A DNA stretch of 64,000 bases from Begonia masoniana (GCA_022432975.1 CM039509.1:1605982-1669981), one strand, 5' to 3'. Numbered from the stretch's first letter, positions 45,180-57,973 are shown. Translations and numbers: made by a program. Notes: generated by a model not told the origin, from the sequence alone.

Positions 45180-46346
45180 TGAAATCGTGATTAGTTACGT
45201 TGGTGTCGTGATACTGATCGTGACACCAATAGTAAACAGCAATAATTGACAAAATAAAATGCTTAAAGTAAGGAGACACCAAATTGGTAACGCAGTTCGG
45301 CAACCAGCCCACGTCTGCGGGGCCACGCCCAGAATTAAAAACATTTCAATGAGTTTACAAAATTGCAAGACAACCGGACTTATACAAATAAAGACTCCCT
45401 CTTATCTTTGTCGCCGTCTCTAGCCAACTTCCTCAAGGAAACTGTTTTTGCGAGATCCCCTCGACTTTAGAACGACCTCTCCCGAGATCCAGATAACAAC
45501 AAGATCCCCTTGTTGTTGGTTCCTCCCGAAACCCGTGTTACGGCAAGATCCCCTTGCCCACGATCAGAGTGACAAGCTCCCCTTGTCAATTAATAGAACT
45601 CCTCCCGAGTCCCAGTGTTGTCTCCTCCTGAGACTGATCTTTAATGAAGTATAAAATAGGATTGCGCCTATGACACCGCTTGTGACACCAACCGTTATTA
45701 TAGGACGCAACCAACCACCACACTCGAATAATAATGAAATCCAACAGCAACAGAGGTAGAGTGTAGACAACAATCTCACAGAGATCGAAACAACCAAAAA
45801 CACACTCACTCGCAGAAGCAAAAGAGGAAAGAAAACCGGCGGCACATGACACAAGAGAAAATCGAAGAGAATAATAATCAACCGCTTACCTATTATGTGA
45901 AGAGTAGTTGTTTAAATGTATTTGCAGCAGAATGGCGTTCCAGAACAGCAAGCATAGCAAAAGGAAACACAATCTGAAAAGTCACACTCATGACACCCTT
46001 TGTGACACTTATGAAAAGTACCAAAATAAAAATATATTTGGAACCCAGAATAGTTGGATCACGATTCTTGCTCTGTGTAATGATATCTAGAATTCATAAA
46101 CTTTAAATCAACCTTCCACAGATAAATATAATCGATAACTTGATTTCCAAGTAACTTTCCAAATAACCAACTTTCCTTATTTTTCAAGGTTACCAAAAAC
46201 AAATATTCTGCATAGTTTTGGTAACATAATTTCCAATAAATCTGTATCCTTTGCAACTGAATAATATAGCAATTTATATTTAATTTCCAAGGTAAATTAA
46301 ATTATTTTGCCAAATAAATATATGCCAACTCAAATATACATTAACA
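45180..46346 (-). repeat. 5' LTR of the SIRE-type element
   Basis: 1167 bp, same length as its partner and almost identical to it. The primer-binding site (gctctgatacca on the plus strand, 45166-45177) adjoins it. Confidence 0.93.
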
Positions 46347-47828
46347 CTAATCAAATAAGTGAACATCAAATAATGTAACAATATAAGTTCAAATAATAAA
46401 ATACTATGCAAGTAATAGTTCACCATAACATATGTGAATATAAAGATCTAAGAAAATAACAACTAAGAATCTCATTAATATAAGAACTCTCATGTAACAT
46501 TAACTAAAAAGATAAGCGAGCTTAATCCTGTATCGGCAGTTACAGGTCATTTTCTCTTTAAAACTTGAAAGGGAAGAGTCGTTGGGATGACTTGATTAAA
46601 CTCAGTAGGGATAGAGTTTTATATTCACTGTAAATATTTTGAAAAGAACATATGAACATGTCATGTGTAAAACGTTTAATAAAAAATTTAAAGTGGAAAA
46701 CAAACAATAGTGCAAGTGTTGAAACCATGCACTATAATGTGATACATACGTAAAATAAGTTTCTACTGCCAAACAGGAAAATCTCAGTAAAAATAAAGTC
46801 ATTTACGGACTCTGAGCACATCATGTCATAAACATAAACAATAATAATAGCGATACTCGATTATCACAAAGATGCAAATGATTCTAATCAATTTAGAAGT
46901 TTGCGCATAGGGACATGACACATTCAACTATCTCATTATCTAGTTAGCAAACAAACTAGTACATTCTCCAATTGTTGAACGTGCGTAGCAAGTGGGTCGA
47001 TCAAATTTGATTCACACGAGCGAGTTGATTAGTAAAATGTAAGTATCTGCTTGATAAAATCATGTCTAGTAAAAATATACATATAAGATAAATATTGATA
47101 TGTCAGAACATATCAAATTATATGAGAACATAGGTTTTAGGAACACTATGCAATACCATACATAAAACTAAATCATTACCTCAAATGGGCATACCAAAAC
47201 CAAAGCTAAAATATATAAAAATCCAAGAAAGTCTGAATCTCGTGCCAAGCCTTGGAACCTATCAATATATATATCCATCAATATGTTTTTTCTAGACTTT
47301 CAAAAGTTTGTTGCTACCTGTAACCGAGACAAGACTTGACTCGAGGATTTACGAAACAATTCTACAAAAAATTGGCTCAAAAACAAGTTCCAGTCAACCA
47401 AGAATCTGTTTGGTTGTCAAAACCGTTCGATTAGAAAAATTGTCATGGTTGCTAGTCTGACACCCACACCCCCATGAGGACGCACGATCCTTCATGCACG
47501 GACACTCAAATTAATGGTTTGGACATCCAACTCGACCTATCGATTGACCAATTGCCCGAGCATATGCTCTGGGTGCCCACCGTGTCAAGAAATCGTCTCA
47601 AAATTTTGAAAAACTCCAACTTTTTGCAATTAAAATTGATAATAAATTGGTTCCAACATTAATTTGTTCGTTTCGTGCAAAAGTACATGATTTTCATCCA
47701 ACATTTCTTGAAATCCAACTTAAAACCTCATTCTTTCTATTGGCACTCAAAAACCCAATTAAAAAAAACTGAATATACGAATATTGAGATTTCCCATGGA
47801 ATCCAACTAGTAATACTTTGCTAGAAAT
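46347..47828. other. Intergenic DNA between two copia elements
   Basis: AT-rich, no recognised gene or element. It begins with the ctaat target copy and ends with gaaat, the probable target copy of the next element. Confidence 0.6.
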
Positions 47829-48066
47829 TGTTAGAATTTGGTGTGACCCGAATTCTAGTTGGGCCAGGTCGGGCTGTATATCAATATTAGGATTTTATGT
47901 TTTCTCTATATATTGATACTTGAGTCACAAAACTCAGTTGTACCGATTGTGATTATTGATCTCTCTCATCTGCCCGTGATTTTTTTCCTTCTAGAGTTTC
48001 CACGTAAATTTCGGTGTCTATTATTTTCTTGTTTTCTTTTTCGGTTTCTCGTTCAATTTTTCAACA
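47829..48066 (+). repeat. 5' LTR of the small copia element
   Basis: 238 bp, TGTTAG to TTCAACA, followed directly by attggtatcagag. Confidence 0.88.
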
Positions 48067-48732
48067 ATTGGTATCAGAGTGATGTTGAAGGTTCCGAAAA
48101 TCAGGTTTTGATTTATCGAAAATATCGAACAAATTGGGATTTGCAATTTTGGAAAAAGAAATTATGAAATAAAATTAAAATTAAAATTTCATGCGTCCAT
48201 GTTCTCTTCTTCGTGAAGGAAGAAGAGAAACCCAAAATCTTGTCTTGTCGTTGTCGAGCTAAGGGAAGAAGAGAAGCTTTAGTCCCTCGCCTTTGCCGCT
48301 GCTCAGGGAAGCGACTGCATAGACCATGCCTATAGCCTCACAGTAATCCAAACCCGCTGATTCTCTGTCTCCAAGCCGGCTGCACGCCAGAGTCGCCCTT
48401 ACAAAGAGTAGCTGGTTCGTTGTCGCCCTCTTTCTGCACAAATTGCAGTTGGCAAATTAAAGGTTGATCTTTTGTCTCACAAATAGAGATTTGTTTGCAG
48501 AAGAAGGCATAATTTTTTGGATATTTTGGAAGAAATTTTTTGGGAAAATTCACATGAGTGTGGTGGTCTAATTGTTAGGCGAGATTATTCTAAATTTTGG
48601 AAGCCATTTTTCGTGGGGATATTTATATTTTGGGTTTCAAAATTTGGAATTTGATATTCTGAAAATTTTGGGAGATTTATTCTGATAGATTGTGAGAGCT
48701 GTTTTTGAATCATAGAAAGTAACCCGAGTCGG

Positions 48733-50591
48733 ATGGTCAAGTTGAACGGCTCCAACTATCATGTGTGGAAAGAAAAAATGAAAGATCTTTTCTATGTGAA
48801 AGACTATTATTTATCTGTGTTTGCTGGTGCGAAGCCGGCAGCTAAATCTGACGTCGAATGAGAGTTGTGTCATCGCCAAGTGTGCGGTTACATTCGGTAG
48901 TGGGTAGATGATAACGTCCTCAACCGTGTTAGTGAGGAAAAGAACGATCAGAGCTTGTGGAAAAAGCTTAAGGAGTTATATGATCGGAAGACCGACAACA
49001 ACAAATTGTATTTGATCAAGCAACTTCTAGGGTTGAAGTACCAGAATATAAAAGCAATGACTGATCACTTGAATACATTTCAGGGGATTATCAACCAGTT
49101 GGTTGGAATGAAAATCAAGTTTAATGAAGAGGTTCAGGAGTTGATGCTTCTTGAGACTGTACCAGACTCGTGGGAGACATTCAGAATGTCGTTGTCTAAC
49201 TCCGCTCCAGATGGCATTTTGGCTATGGATGTAGTCAAGAGTAGTGTTATGAACGAGGAAATGATAAGAAAGTCGACGATTTCTTCTTCAAAGTAAGACA
49301 TCTTATTCACCGTAAACAAGGGGGGAGTCAAAACAAAGGTCCGGACAACTGAAACTAAAGTCAAAGCAAGTCGGAAAAATACGCCAACTTTGAGTGTTAT
49401 CTGTAACGCCCCCAAACCCACCCTGGCTCGGAGCGCTACTTTGCTAACCAATCTCACACTAAAATATAATTAAAGATAATTTAAATAAACTCTCAAAATC
49501 TAAAGGAAACCGACACAGCTGAATTTAAAACTAAACTCCCGAAACTCTCTATTGTCACACCTAGCTGCTTAGACTCATTAATTCCTCTTAATCCTAATTT
49601 ATTCACTTTTCTTTTTTAAAAATCCCGGGTGTTACATTATCATTGTGGCAAGAAGAGACAAATCAAGATATTTTGTCACAAGCTTATTCGGGAGAATCCG
49701 AATGCCAAGGGAAAAGATAAAAGACCGAAGAGAGTGATACAGTCGAGAAGGTAGCCACGGCCACCGAGGAGTTCTTGAGTTTGTACGACAGAGACGTCGT
49801 AAATCTCGCCTGCTAAGATACGAATTGAGTGATTAATAGTGGCGCTTCGATATATGTCACTTCACGGAGAGATTTCTTCACATCTTACACTTCCGGTGAC
49901 TTTGGAAGTGTAAGGATGAGAAATGATGGCAGTACAAAAGTCATTAGTATAGGAGACGTGCATTTGGAGGTTGACACCGACAACATCTTGGTTTTGAGAG
50001 CTATGAAGCACATCCCCGACATCCACATGAACTTGATCTCGACCGACAAACTCGACGACGAAGAGTTTTGCAACACCTTTCGTGATGGAAAATGGAAGCT
50101 CGCCAAAGGCTCTTTGATTGTTGCGAGGGGGAAAGTGTTCATCATTGTATGTGTTAAAAGGTTCTACAGTGAGAGGTAATAAGACTATGAAATTTGTGGA
50201 TTCACCTCCTAAGAGAAAGGTTGAGAAGACTCGGAATAAATCAGGTTCTCATGTGAAGTTTAGATTGGAATCTGAGGGTACATCAGAGATAGTGAGTGAG
50301 CCTATTACAAATGGTCAGTCACCAGTTTCAGTTTCACGTCAGAATGATATTGTCAAAGGCAAAACCATATGGAAGGTTAAAACTTTGGGGCGATATGATG
50401 AAATTGTGGGTTATGCGTTGAATGTGTTCGAGAGTAACGATTCCTGTGTGGAGTCTTCAACATGTTCAGATGCAGTTCGTCGCAACAACTCTAATAGTTC
50501 AGTGATACCATGGAGGAGAAAATGTGATTTCTTCTCAAGTAAGTTTCTCAATTTTAAGCAGGGCTTGAACTTGATCGATATCAGCTACTGA
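48733..50591 (+). pseudogene. Broken gag-protease of the small copia element
   Basis: Gag starts MVKLNGSNYHVWKEKMKDLF and continues with stops near 48860 and 48898. Then comes an open stretch (LWKKLKELYDRKTDNNKLYL ... LLETVPDSWETFRMSLSNSA) to 49294. The zinc knuckle (YHCGKKRQIKIFCHKL) lies past a 235-bp insertion. The protease reads INSGASIYVTSRRDF: Asn replaces the catalytic Asp of the DSGA motif. A last frame (50118-50591) has no domain I recognise. Reverse transcriptase is absent. Confidence 0.82.
49402..49636. mobile_element. 235-bp solo LTR (TRIM/gypsy-like) inside the copia gag
   Basis: It runs from TGTAACGCCC to GGGTGTTACA, which are inverted LTR ends, and is flanked by a perfect 5-bp duplication ttatc (49397-49401 and 49637-49641). 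It separates the gag tail from its zinc knuckle. It contains no coding sequence. Confidence 0.85.
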
Positions 50592-50776
50592 GCTAGCCCA
50601 ACAAAGGCTTTTGTAGTAGAAGATGTTATTTTTAATAGAGTTTTGCAGATTTATTTTCTTGTACCGAAATTTCTTTGAATGTGAAGATTGTCAGACTTCA
50701 GTGTTCTGGATTCGCTTTGAGTTAGGCCGAGTAGCCTGTTGGATCTCTCATGTGGAATTTGTGTCAATGTAGAGAT

Positions 50777-51016
50777 TGTTAGAATTTGGTGTGACCCAAA
50801 TTTTAGTTGGGTCGGATCAGACCCGTATATCAATATTAAGGTTTTATGTTTTCTCTATACATTGATGTTTGAGTCACAAAACTCATTGTACCAATTTTGA
50901 TTATTGATTTCTCTATTCTACCCGTGGTTTTTTTCCGTCTAGGGTTTCCACGTAAATTTTGATGTCCATTATTTTCTTCTTTTTTTTTTTTCAGTTTCTC
51001 ATTCGATTTTTCAACC
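50777..51016 (+). repeat. 3' LTR of the small copia element
   Basis: 240 bp, starting TGTTAGAATTTGG and ending TTCAACC, where the final A of the expected CA end is changed. Confidence 0.85.
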
Positions 51017-52017
51017 GAAAGTTCATTCTATCGAAAGTTCAAATCTCTAACATATAGATACGCACATAAGGATTCGAAGTCGACGTAGGGAATAGAAAAA
51101 CAATGGATGTTTTTCCTTACCTTCAATCCAATTATCATTATCTCCCGAACTTCGAAATTCACAGCCAAAACCAATCTCTTGGAACTAAACCGCATGGAAT
51201 AAATAAAATAAAATAGAATTTAAGAAATTTAAAATAAATTCAATCAGGGCCTTTCATATTTAAACAAGCAGCTACCACACTACACTCTTAATACAGGTTC
51301 AACGAATCTACTTTACTCTTAAAATTAATATGATGTATTAAATTTTTTTAGTGCAGGGTTGGGATTTCGCCGTTAGCGTCTGTTATGTTCCGTTAAAGTC
51401 TGTTAAACTCCGTTAATGTACGCCAATAAACCCGTTTACACCTCTTCCTCAAATAATTGATGAAATTAAAAGTATAACTATAGGTTGAAAATACACGAAA
51501 TTTAAGTAGTCAATTTTTTCAATGTAGATGATCAAACTAATGGAGGCCACACGCTACAACCAAGAGTGGTGTAAAGTTGGTCCACATCTCCCTCCCAACT
51601 TCTCCCATATTGTTTTTATTTCCACAAATACCCCTGCCTTCTTTACCTTTTGGTTTTGCATAAAATAATTATAAAATATATTTTTTTCCTCTTAATTTTT
51701 TAAAATCTCGTTTTTCTAGCAAATTACAAATAAATTAACCTAAATAAAATATTAAAAGCTAAAAAATATTAATCCATTTAGCCAATTTTTGACTGGTAAT
51801 TTTATATTTATATTCTAATTTGGGCACACTAATTTTATTTTTTTAATATAATATTTATTTATTTTAATTATTTGTTATTTATAATAATTTAATTTATGAA
51901 CACGCTTAGAATATAATATTAAAATTAAATTCTATATTTAATGTGAAAAGAGTAATGTAAATTATAAAATAGGTAGGGGTATTATCGTAATGTTACTATC
52001 AAATCACAATTTCAAGC
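51017..52017. other. Upstream region of the UV-B-induced gene
   Basis: AT-rich. At 51370-51420 a short run of degenerate repeats (ccgttaaagtctgtta) is visible. No gene or transposon end was found. The last few hundred bases should hold the promoter. Confidence 0.5.
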
Positions 52018-52026
52018 TATAAAAGG
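52018..52026 (+). promoter_or_regulatory. TATA box of the UV-B-induced gene
   Basis: TATAAAAGG sits about 220 bp upstream of the start codon. A transcription start near 52050 would leave a leader of about 190 nt, which may contain a small intron (donor-like ccag|gttttt at about 52137). Confidence 0.6.
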
Positions 52027-52240
52027 CCGTCTTCGCCCACTGAAGCTTTCAGTTTCAGCCCATCACATATCATCCATCGACTATCTCTGAAAACCTCTGG
52101 GTCATTTTCTCTTCCTCGTCGACTTCTCCATTTCCAGGTTTTTCTCTAATCGATCTGCGGATTTTGGTCTCGTGCTTACTTTTGCAAGTTTATTTAGTTC
52201 TTTAGATGGTGAAATTTGCGTAGGTTTTGTGACGATACTC

Positions 52241-54692
52241 ATGGAGGCAGCAGCGTCGGCCAGTGCAGTTCTTCGATCTCCCTTTGGATACTCCATACGA
52301 TCTGATTTTTCTTGTAGATCGGTATCTTTGGCTGCCAATGGACTTGATTTTGTTTCATTTGGGAGCAAACCACGATTCTCTATTCATGTATGAAAAATCT
52401 CTCATTTCCAGAAATTCTGTTTTGTTTTGTTGTTTGCATTTCATGATTAACTCTTAGACCCGAGGTGCTTTTCACCTTTTTATATACCTCTAACTCGCAA
52501 GAATATTTATTGTATTGCTGATAATGGTGTATATCTGAACCCAAAATTGTGTCTGCGCAATCCTTTGTTTGGGATTATGACATGTATTTGAATAATTATT
52601 TTTGGGTCTTCTGTTGTCAATAGCACTGTAGTTCGTTTGACAATCTAAGTTTTGTGTAGTATCTTTTGGGAGCTTCCTTGCAAGCGTAGATCTTGTTGTA
52701 TTGAACGTGCATGATAAAAAGAACTTTGTTTCATGTGTTGGCTTTAAGGGTTTGAGTTTCTGACAATCTAAGTTTTGTGTATTATCTTTTGGGAGCTTCC
52801 TTGCCAGCGTAGATCTTGTTGTATTGAACATGCATGATAAAAAGAACTGTGTTTCATGTGTTGGCTTGAAGGGTTTGAGTTTCTGACAATCCTGTCCATG
52901 GCAGCATTGTAATTCATTTTCTCGATCAAAACTATGGAGTAGAAGAATTAGTTCTGGTAGTGGGAGAAACCCCTCCTGTAAAGCGTCATTATCTCCAGAA
53001 TCACCAGGATCAGTTTCGTCAATTGCTCCACTTCGGCTGGAGTCTCCAATCGGGCAGTTTTTATCTCAGATTTTGGTGAGTCACCCACATCTTGTCCCTG
53101 CTGCAGTTGAGCAGCAGCTTGAGCAACTCCAAACTGACCGTGATGCAGAGGAAAAGAAAGAAGACCTGCCTGCAACTGGTACCAATCTAGTTTTGTACAG
53201 GTTGTTCTCCACCTTATTAGATAGTACACCTTGTTGTTGACAATGCATAGAATGATAATTTTGGCAAAGTTTTTCTCCCCTTATAGTGGTGTCAAAACCA
53301 TCTTTAAAAAGTATAGAAGAAAATCTATACTCGCTACGGTTGAAGTGTTAAGCTGTCATTTTTATAACTTTACAATTTTCTAAATGTTTATCTTATTAAC
53401 AGAGTTACTATATCGTAGTTCATTGTTTAAACAAATTTCATGTTATTTAAATTCGAGTAGCAGCCATCATTTTCAAATATTTTATTTTTGAAAAAGAACT
53501 TTTTAGAGTGTGATGTCAAAAAAAATTTCTGATTTAAATCATCAGCAAATCTATGTTGGAACGGAGGGAATTTATGTGAGAAAAAGGATTGTGATACACA
53601 ATTTTCAGTGTAATAGATTGCATTAAACTCACATATTTTCTTTGTCAAAGTAATTCTTTGTTTGCTGTATTTCCAAAGAAATTAATGAAGAAGAATAATA
53701 AATTTTATATACTGACTCGGTTGTTGGACTATATGTGACATCCCCAGTATAGTTCAATTTCATTTTTGTGCGGATCTTTTTAGATAATAGTGATCTAATG
53801 TTCCCTTTATGATACCGATACAATGTTACCAGTGGAAGTCCTAAAACAAATTATATTCTTTCTGATTTCCTTTCGGATTTGTAGGAGAATAGCTAAGATC
53901 AAGGCAAGTGAAAGAAAGAAGGCTTTAGAAGAGATCTTATATGCATTGGTTGTACAGAAATTCATGGATGCTAATGTTTCTTTAGTACCTGCCATATCAC
54001 CATCACCTCCGGACTCCTCAGGCCGTGTTGATTTGTGGCCAAGTCAAGATGAGAAGCTGGAACAGCTTCACTCTCCTGAAGCATATGAAATGATTCAAAA
54101 CCACCTTGCTTTGATTTTAGGGAAACAGTTAGGTGAATCAAGCTCTGTGGCAAAGATAAGTAAACTTCGCGTTGGGCAGGTATATGCAGCTTCTGTGATG
54201 TATGGATACTTCCTCAAGCGGGTTGACCAGCGGTTTCAGCTAGAGAAGTCAATGAAAATTCTTCCAGGCGCTTCAAACGAAGAGGAGAGTGATATTCAGC
54301 AAGCTCTAATTGACAACACAAGACCCAATTTTTGGCAGTCCTCATTTCCAACTCAATCTGCCAATCCTGAAGTCTCTTCTGAGTCTGGTGGAATGAAATC
54401 TTCTCGATTACGAACCTATGTTATGTCGTTTGATGTGGATACGCTTCAAAGATATGCAACGATAAGATCCAAAGAAGCCATTACCATAATCGAAAAGCAC
54501 ACCGAAGCCTTATTTGGAAGGCCTGAGATGGTCATAACTCTTGAAGGAACTGTTGATTCTTCCAAAGAGGACCTCATTAAGATTAGCTTCAGTGGATTGA
54601 AGGGACTGGTTTTGGAAGCTGTTACATTTGGTTCCTTTCTGTGGGATGTGGAGAGCTACGTGGATTCCAGGTATCATTTTGTCATGAGCTAA
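52241..54692 (+). CDS. UV-B-induced protein At3g17800-like, chloroplastic (DUF760)
   Basis: Plastid-targeted protein of the DUF760 family, named for induction by UV-B in Arabidopsis; its biochemical role is unknown. Exons: 52241-52387, 52905-53200, 53885-54692; the 1251 nt give 416 residues. The Ser/Ala/Arg-rich first 60 residues look like a plastid transit peptide. The conserved body has SPIGQFLSQIL, HPHLVPAAVEQQLEQLQTDR, KASERKKALEEILYALVVQK, AYEMIQNHLALILG, VYAASVMYGYFLKRVDQRFQ, DTLQRYATIRSKEAITIIEK and ALFGRP. It ends near SFLWDVESYVDSRYHFVMS, as its homologues do. The ATG at 52241 gives the usual N-terminus; an upstream in-frame Met lies in the leader. The first intron carries a 123-bp tandem duplication. 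Confidence 0.94.
52639..52884. repeat. 123-bp tandem duplication in the first intron of the UV-B gene
   Basis: Two copies, each starting gacaatctaagttttgtgta, lie head to tail with a period of 123 bp and only a handful of differences. The second copy ends close to the acceptor of the second exon, and the start of a third copy (gacaatcctg) is visible. Confidence 0.9.
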
Positions 54693-56878
54693 GCTAATTA
54701 TCATTTGTTATGCTGTATATATTGTTGGTACTTCTGATTTTCAATTAACCAATCCTATCCTATCGAGTTCGATTTGTTATTACATGCTTAATCCCTAGGA
54801 AATAACTCAGGTGTTGAGTCTCCACACTTTGTTCTCAACTGGGTCTCTGAAAATTTGAATTTTAAAAATTTACATCGTCCTTAACTTCAAGTTCTGCTAG
54901 ATTAAGGATTGTTTGGTTTGTGGGAATTTGGTATTAGAAATGAAAATGTTGTATGATTTCTGCTATTGAGATCTCGAATGATTAGAGAAATTGGAAGGCA
55001 GTGGACTTCGAATTTGTGCAAGACTATCAAAGTGTGCATTTAAGATTCAATTTATATATAATCTATCTCTATTATTCTATCTCTATTTAAGATTCAATTT
55101 AGTATCATTATTCTATGCATTTTTTATATATTTTAGCATCTCAACTAATCCATAAAATGTGTCGTATCTTTAAATATGCATTATTGATAAGTGCATATTT
55201 TTATTACTGATTTATAAAACAGTTTCATTGACCAATTCAAGCCACAATGGTAAGCACTATAAATGTCCCTGTTAGCATCCTTAGCTACCTACTGAAATGT
55301 TTGATACATCTTTGACAGAAGAGGAATTATACTATTTTCCTTTTTAACAAAAGGAATTTTCACTTTTTAGATGTCTTAACAATTTGAACTTTCATGCTTG
55401 AAGGTCATTTACAAGTTAAATTTTAATTTTTTTTTTTTTTTACAAAAGGAACTTTCAGTTTTTTTGATGTCATCAATTTCAATTTTGTTGTCAATTTATC
55501 TGTTAAATTCAGTATTTATATATTGCGTTACTATTTAATGAGATGCATAAGCTTATTATTAAACCATCTAATGATTTATATTTTAAATTTTATTGTGCAA
55601 TTGAAAAAGTTCAAAATTGCTAGAGATGAGATTGACGAAGTTCATAATGGACTTAGGAATTGTGAATAAGGTTACAAATTGAGTTAAAATATATCGTTAA
55701 TGAACGTGTGGTATGCATATGTTAGGTCCGGTGCATATACTAACTTATTTTTGCTCAAAAAATTTTAATTGGTCAACTTTGAAACTCATCGGCTGTCAGC
55801 TGGATTCTTATAAATGGTTGATCGAGTAAAAGAATTATCAGCAAAATAGGATGTTTTTGTTGACTTGACGATGGACAAAAATAAGAACACGTGACATTTG
55901 TTTTAAAATTTATCAATGAAAATTAACGAGATGATCAATTAAAAATAAAATTGAAACTCTAATGACTTCAACTTAAACAGTGATGATCAAATGGAGACCA
56001 GACCATTGGAGAAACTATGAAGATCAATGGTGTATTTTATCAAAAGAACTATTATTTAGAAATTAAACCCACATTAAAAGTAACATAATTTGCATTTAAC
56101 TCCAATAACTGTGAAACTTTTTTAATACTTGACACCCTTAACTTGAACTTATTGGTTTCGGTTCAGTTTGAATTGGTTCTTAAGACGTATGAACTGATTT
56201 TCAGTTCCACTTTTCAAGAACGGGAAATTTTGGTCCGGTTTACGATTCTACAACTTAGGAACCGTACCGAACCGAATCAATAAAAATAATATTCACTTGA
56301 AATTTTATTTAAATATAAAAGTACGTATTAAGAAATTATTCAATAAATTGTTATAAGTTCAAAATTCAAATTCACAATTGACTAAAATTCAAGTAATTGA
56401 ATTAATGACTAATTAGCCACTATACTGTATTAAATAGTGTTTAAATTATTAAATTATTTCTTAATTAGTTATATGATTATTGCTAGATTATATTAAGTAG
56501 GGATTGAATTGTATTATTAAAAATGAATTTACTTTATAAATTGATTGAGTTATTTAAATTAAATTGTCTATATTTAGATTAATTATTTAAATTATACATT
56601 TAATTTGATATTTTATTAAGATTCATTTTTTCATAATTTTTATTTTTAAGAACATTAATTTATTTTTTGAAGATTTTTTAACCAAATCGATAATTTTGGT
56701 TCTTCGATTATCCATCTTGGATGGATAGGTTTCAAATCCATTTTTAACCAACAGAAATTCGGTTTGACCTTAAACCAAACCAAACCAACTTTTGGACATC
56801 CCTAGACATAACACATATTAATTGGTGACAATAAATATTTTAATTTAGTACATATAATTTTTTTTAATTATTATACTA
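54693..56878. other. AT-rich intergenic DNA with GAACCGG-type degenerate repeats
   Basis: No gene was recognised. Bases 56150-56290 and 56690-56815 are dense in ggttcgg/ccgaacc motifs in opposite orientation and end near acatcccta. This looks like a decayed element related to the hAT-like one at the window start, but without definable borders. Confidence 0.45.
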
Positions 56879-57129
56879 TTTAATAAAGGGTTTTTTTTAA
56901 ACCTTAAAGTGTTGGTTTTTTAAAAAAACAGTCCATAAAATTTGTTATTCATGGAACCAAACCTCAAAGTATCGAAAATAAACAAATTGAACCTTGAGAT
57001 AGGGGTGAACCGGTCGTCCTCCCCGGGGAGGACGGCCGTTCCAGCTGGATTGGCCGTCTTCTCCGGTTTTGATGACTTTTTTTGTCGTCTGGTTGAACCG
57101 GTCGTCCTCTCCCCTAAAACCCGTTTAAT

Positions 57130-57696
57130 TTAATCTTAAAAATAATTAATAAAAATTATAATAAATTATACAAGTGTTTTTAAATCATGAAATTTTTACA
57201 ATATGTAGACCAAATCATGATAAGAGAATCTGAAAATTTGAGTGATTTTCTAATACTTGCACGATTTATTGTAATTTAACCTTAAAATAATTAACTAAAA
57301 TTACAATAACTAGTGCAAGTGTTATAAAATCACGCAAATTTCCAGATTCTCTTCATATTATTTGGTCTATATATGATAAAAATTTCGAGATTTAATAATA
57401 CTTGTATGGTTTATTGTAATTTTAGGGTTAAATTACAATAAATCGTGCATGTGTTAGAAAATCACGCGAATTTCCAGATTCTCTTCCTATAATTTGGTCT
57501 ATATATGGTAAAAATTTCATAATTTTATAATATTTGTACGATTTATTATAATTTTAGTTAATTATTTTAGGGTTAAATTATAATAAATAGTGCAAGTGTT
57601 AGAAAATCACGCAAATTTTCAGATTCCCTTCTCACGATTTGGTCTACATATGATAACAATTTCGTGATTTAATAACACTTTTACGATTTATTGTAA
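57130..57696. repeat. Internal tandem/inverted array of the outer MULE
   Basis: About three diverged units of 140-180 bp share agtgttagaaaatcacgc, agattctcttc, ggtctatatatg and tttattgtaatttta. Within each unit the outer parts are roughly inverted with respect to each other. Confidence 0.7.
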
Positions 57697-57869
57697 TTTT
57701 AGTTAGGGAAAAGTACCATTTAGACTCCAACATATGGGGTCAGTGACCATTTGGTACCTAACGTTTGTTTTGTACCCAATCAAACCCTACGTATAAAACG
57801 TTTGCAATTCAAACCCTACCGTCAATTTTTCAGTTAAAATTGACAAATACCCTTTTAAAATTACCAAAC

Positions 57870-57973
<104 letters not shown>

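Larger units (their letters stand above)
40239..46346 (-). mobile_element. Young non-autonomous SIRE/Maximus-type copia element (gag-protease only)
   Basis: Two LTRs of 1167 bp each (40239-41405 and 45180-46346) flank the element, which reads on the minus strand. The 5-bp duplication ctaat is perfect on both sides. The primer-binding site (TGGTATCAGAGC, complementary to initiator Met-tRNA) follows the 5' LTR, and a polypurine tract (AAAGGGGGAGAT) precedes the 3' LTR. By eye the LTRs differ at about six positions, so insertion was recent. Inside is one long gag-protease frame. Integrase core, reverse transcriptase and RNase H are absent. Confidence 0.93.
47829..51016 (+). mobile_element. Small non-autonomous Ty1/copia element with solo-LTR insertion
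   Basis: LTRs of about 238-240 bp at 47829-48066 and 50777-51016 start TGTTAGAATTTGG and end TTCAAC(A/C). The primer-binding site TTGGTATCAGAG follows the 5' LTR. The flanks gaaat and gaaag match at 4 of 5 bases. The two LTRs differ at many positions, so the element is older than the SIRE-type one. Inside are a broken UBN2-type gag, a broken zinc knuckle and protease. No integrase or reverse transcriptase was found. Confidence 0.88.
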
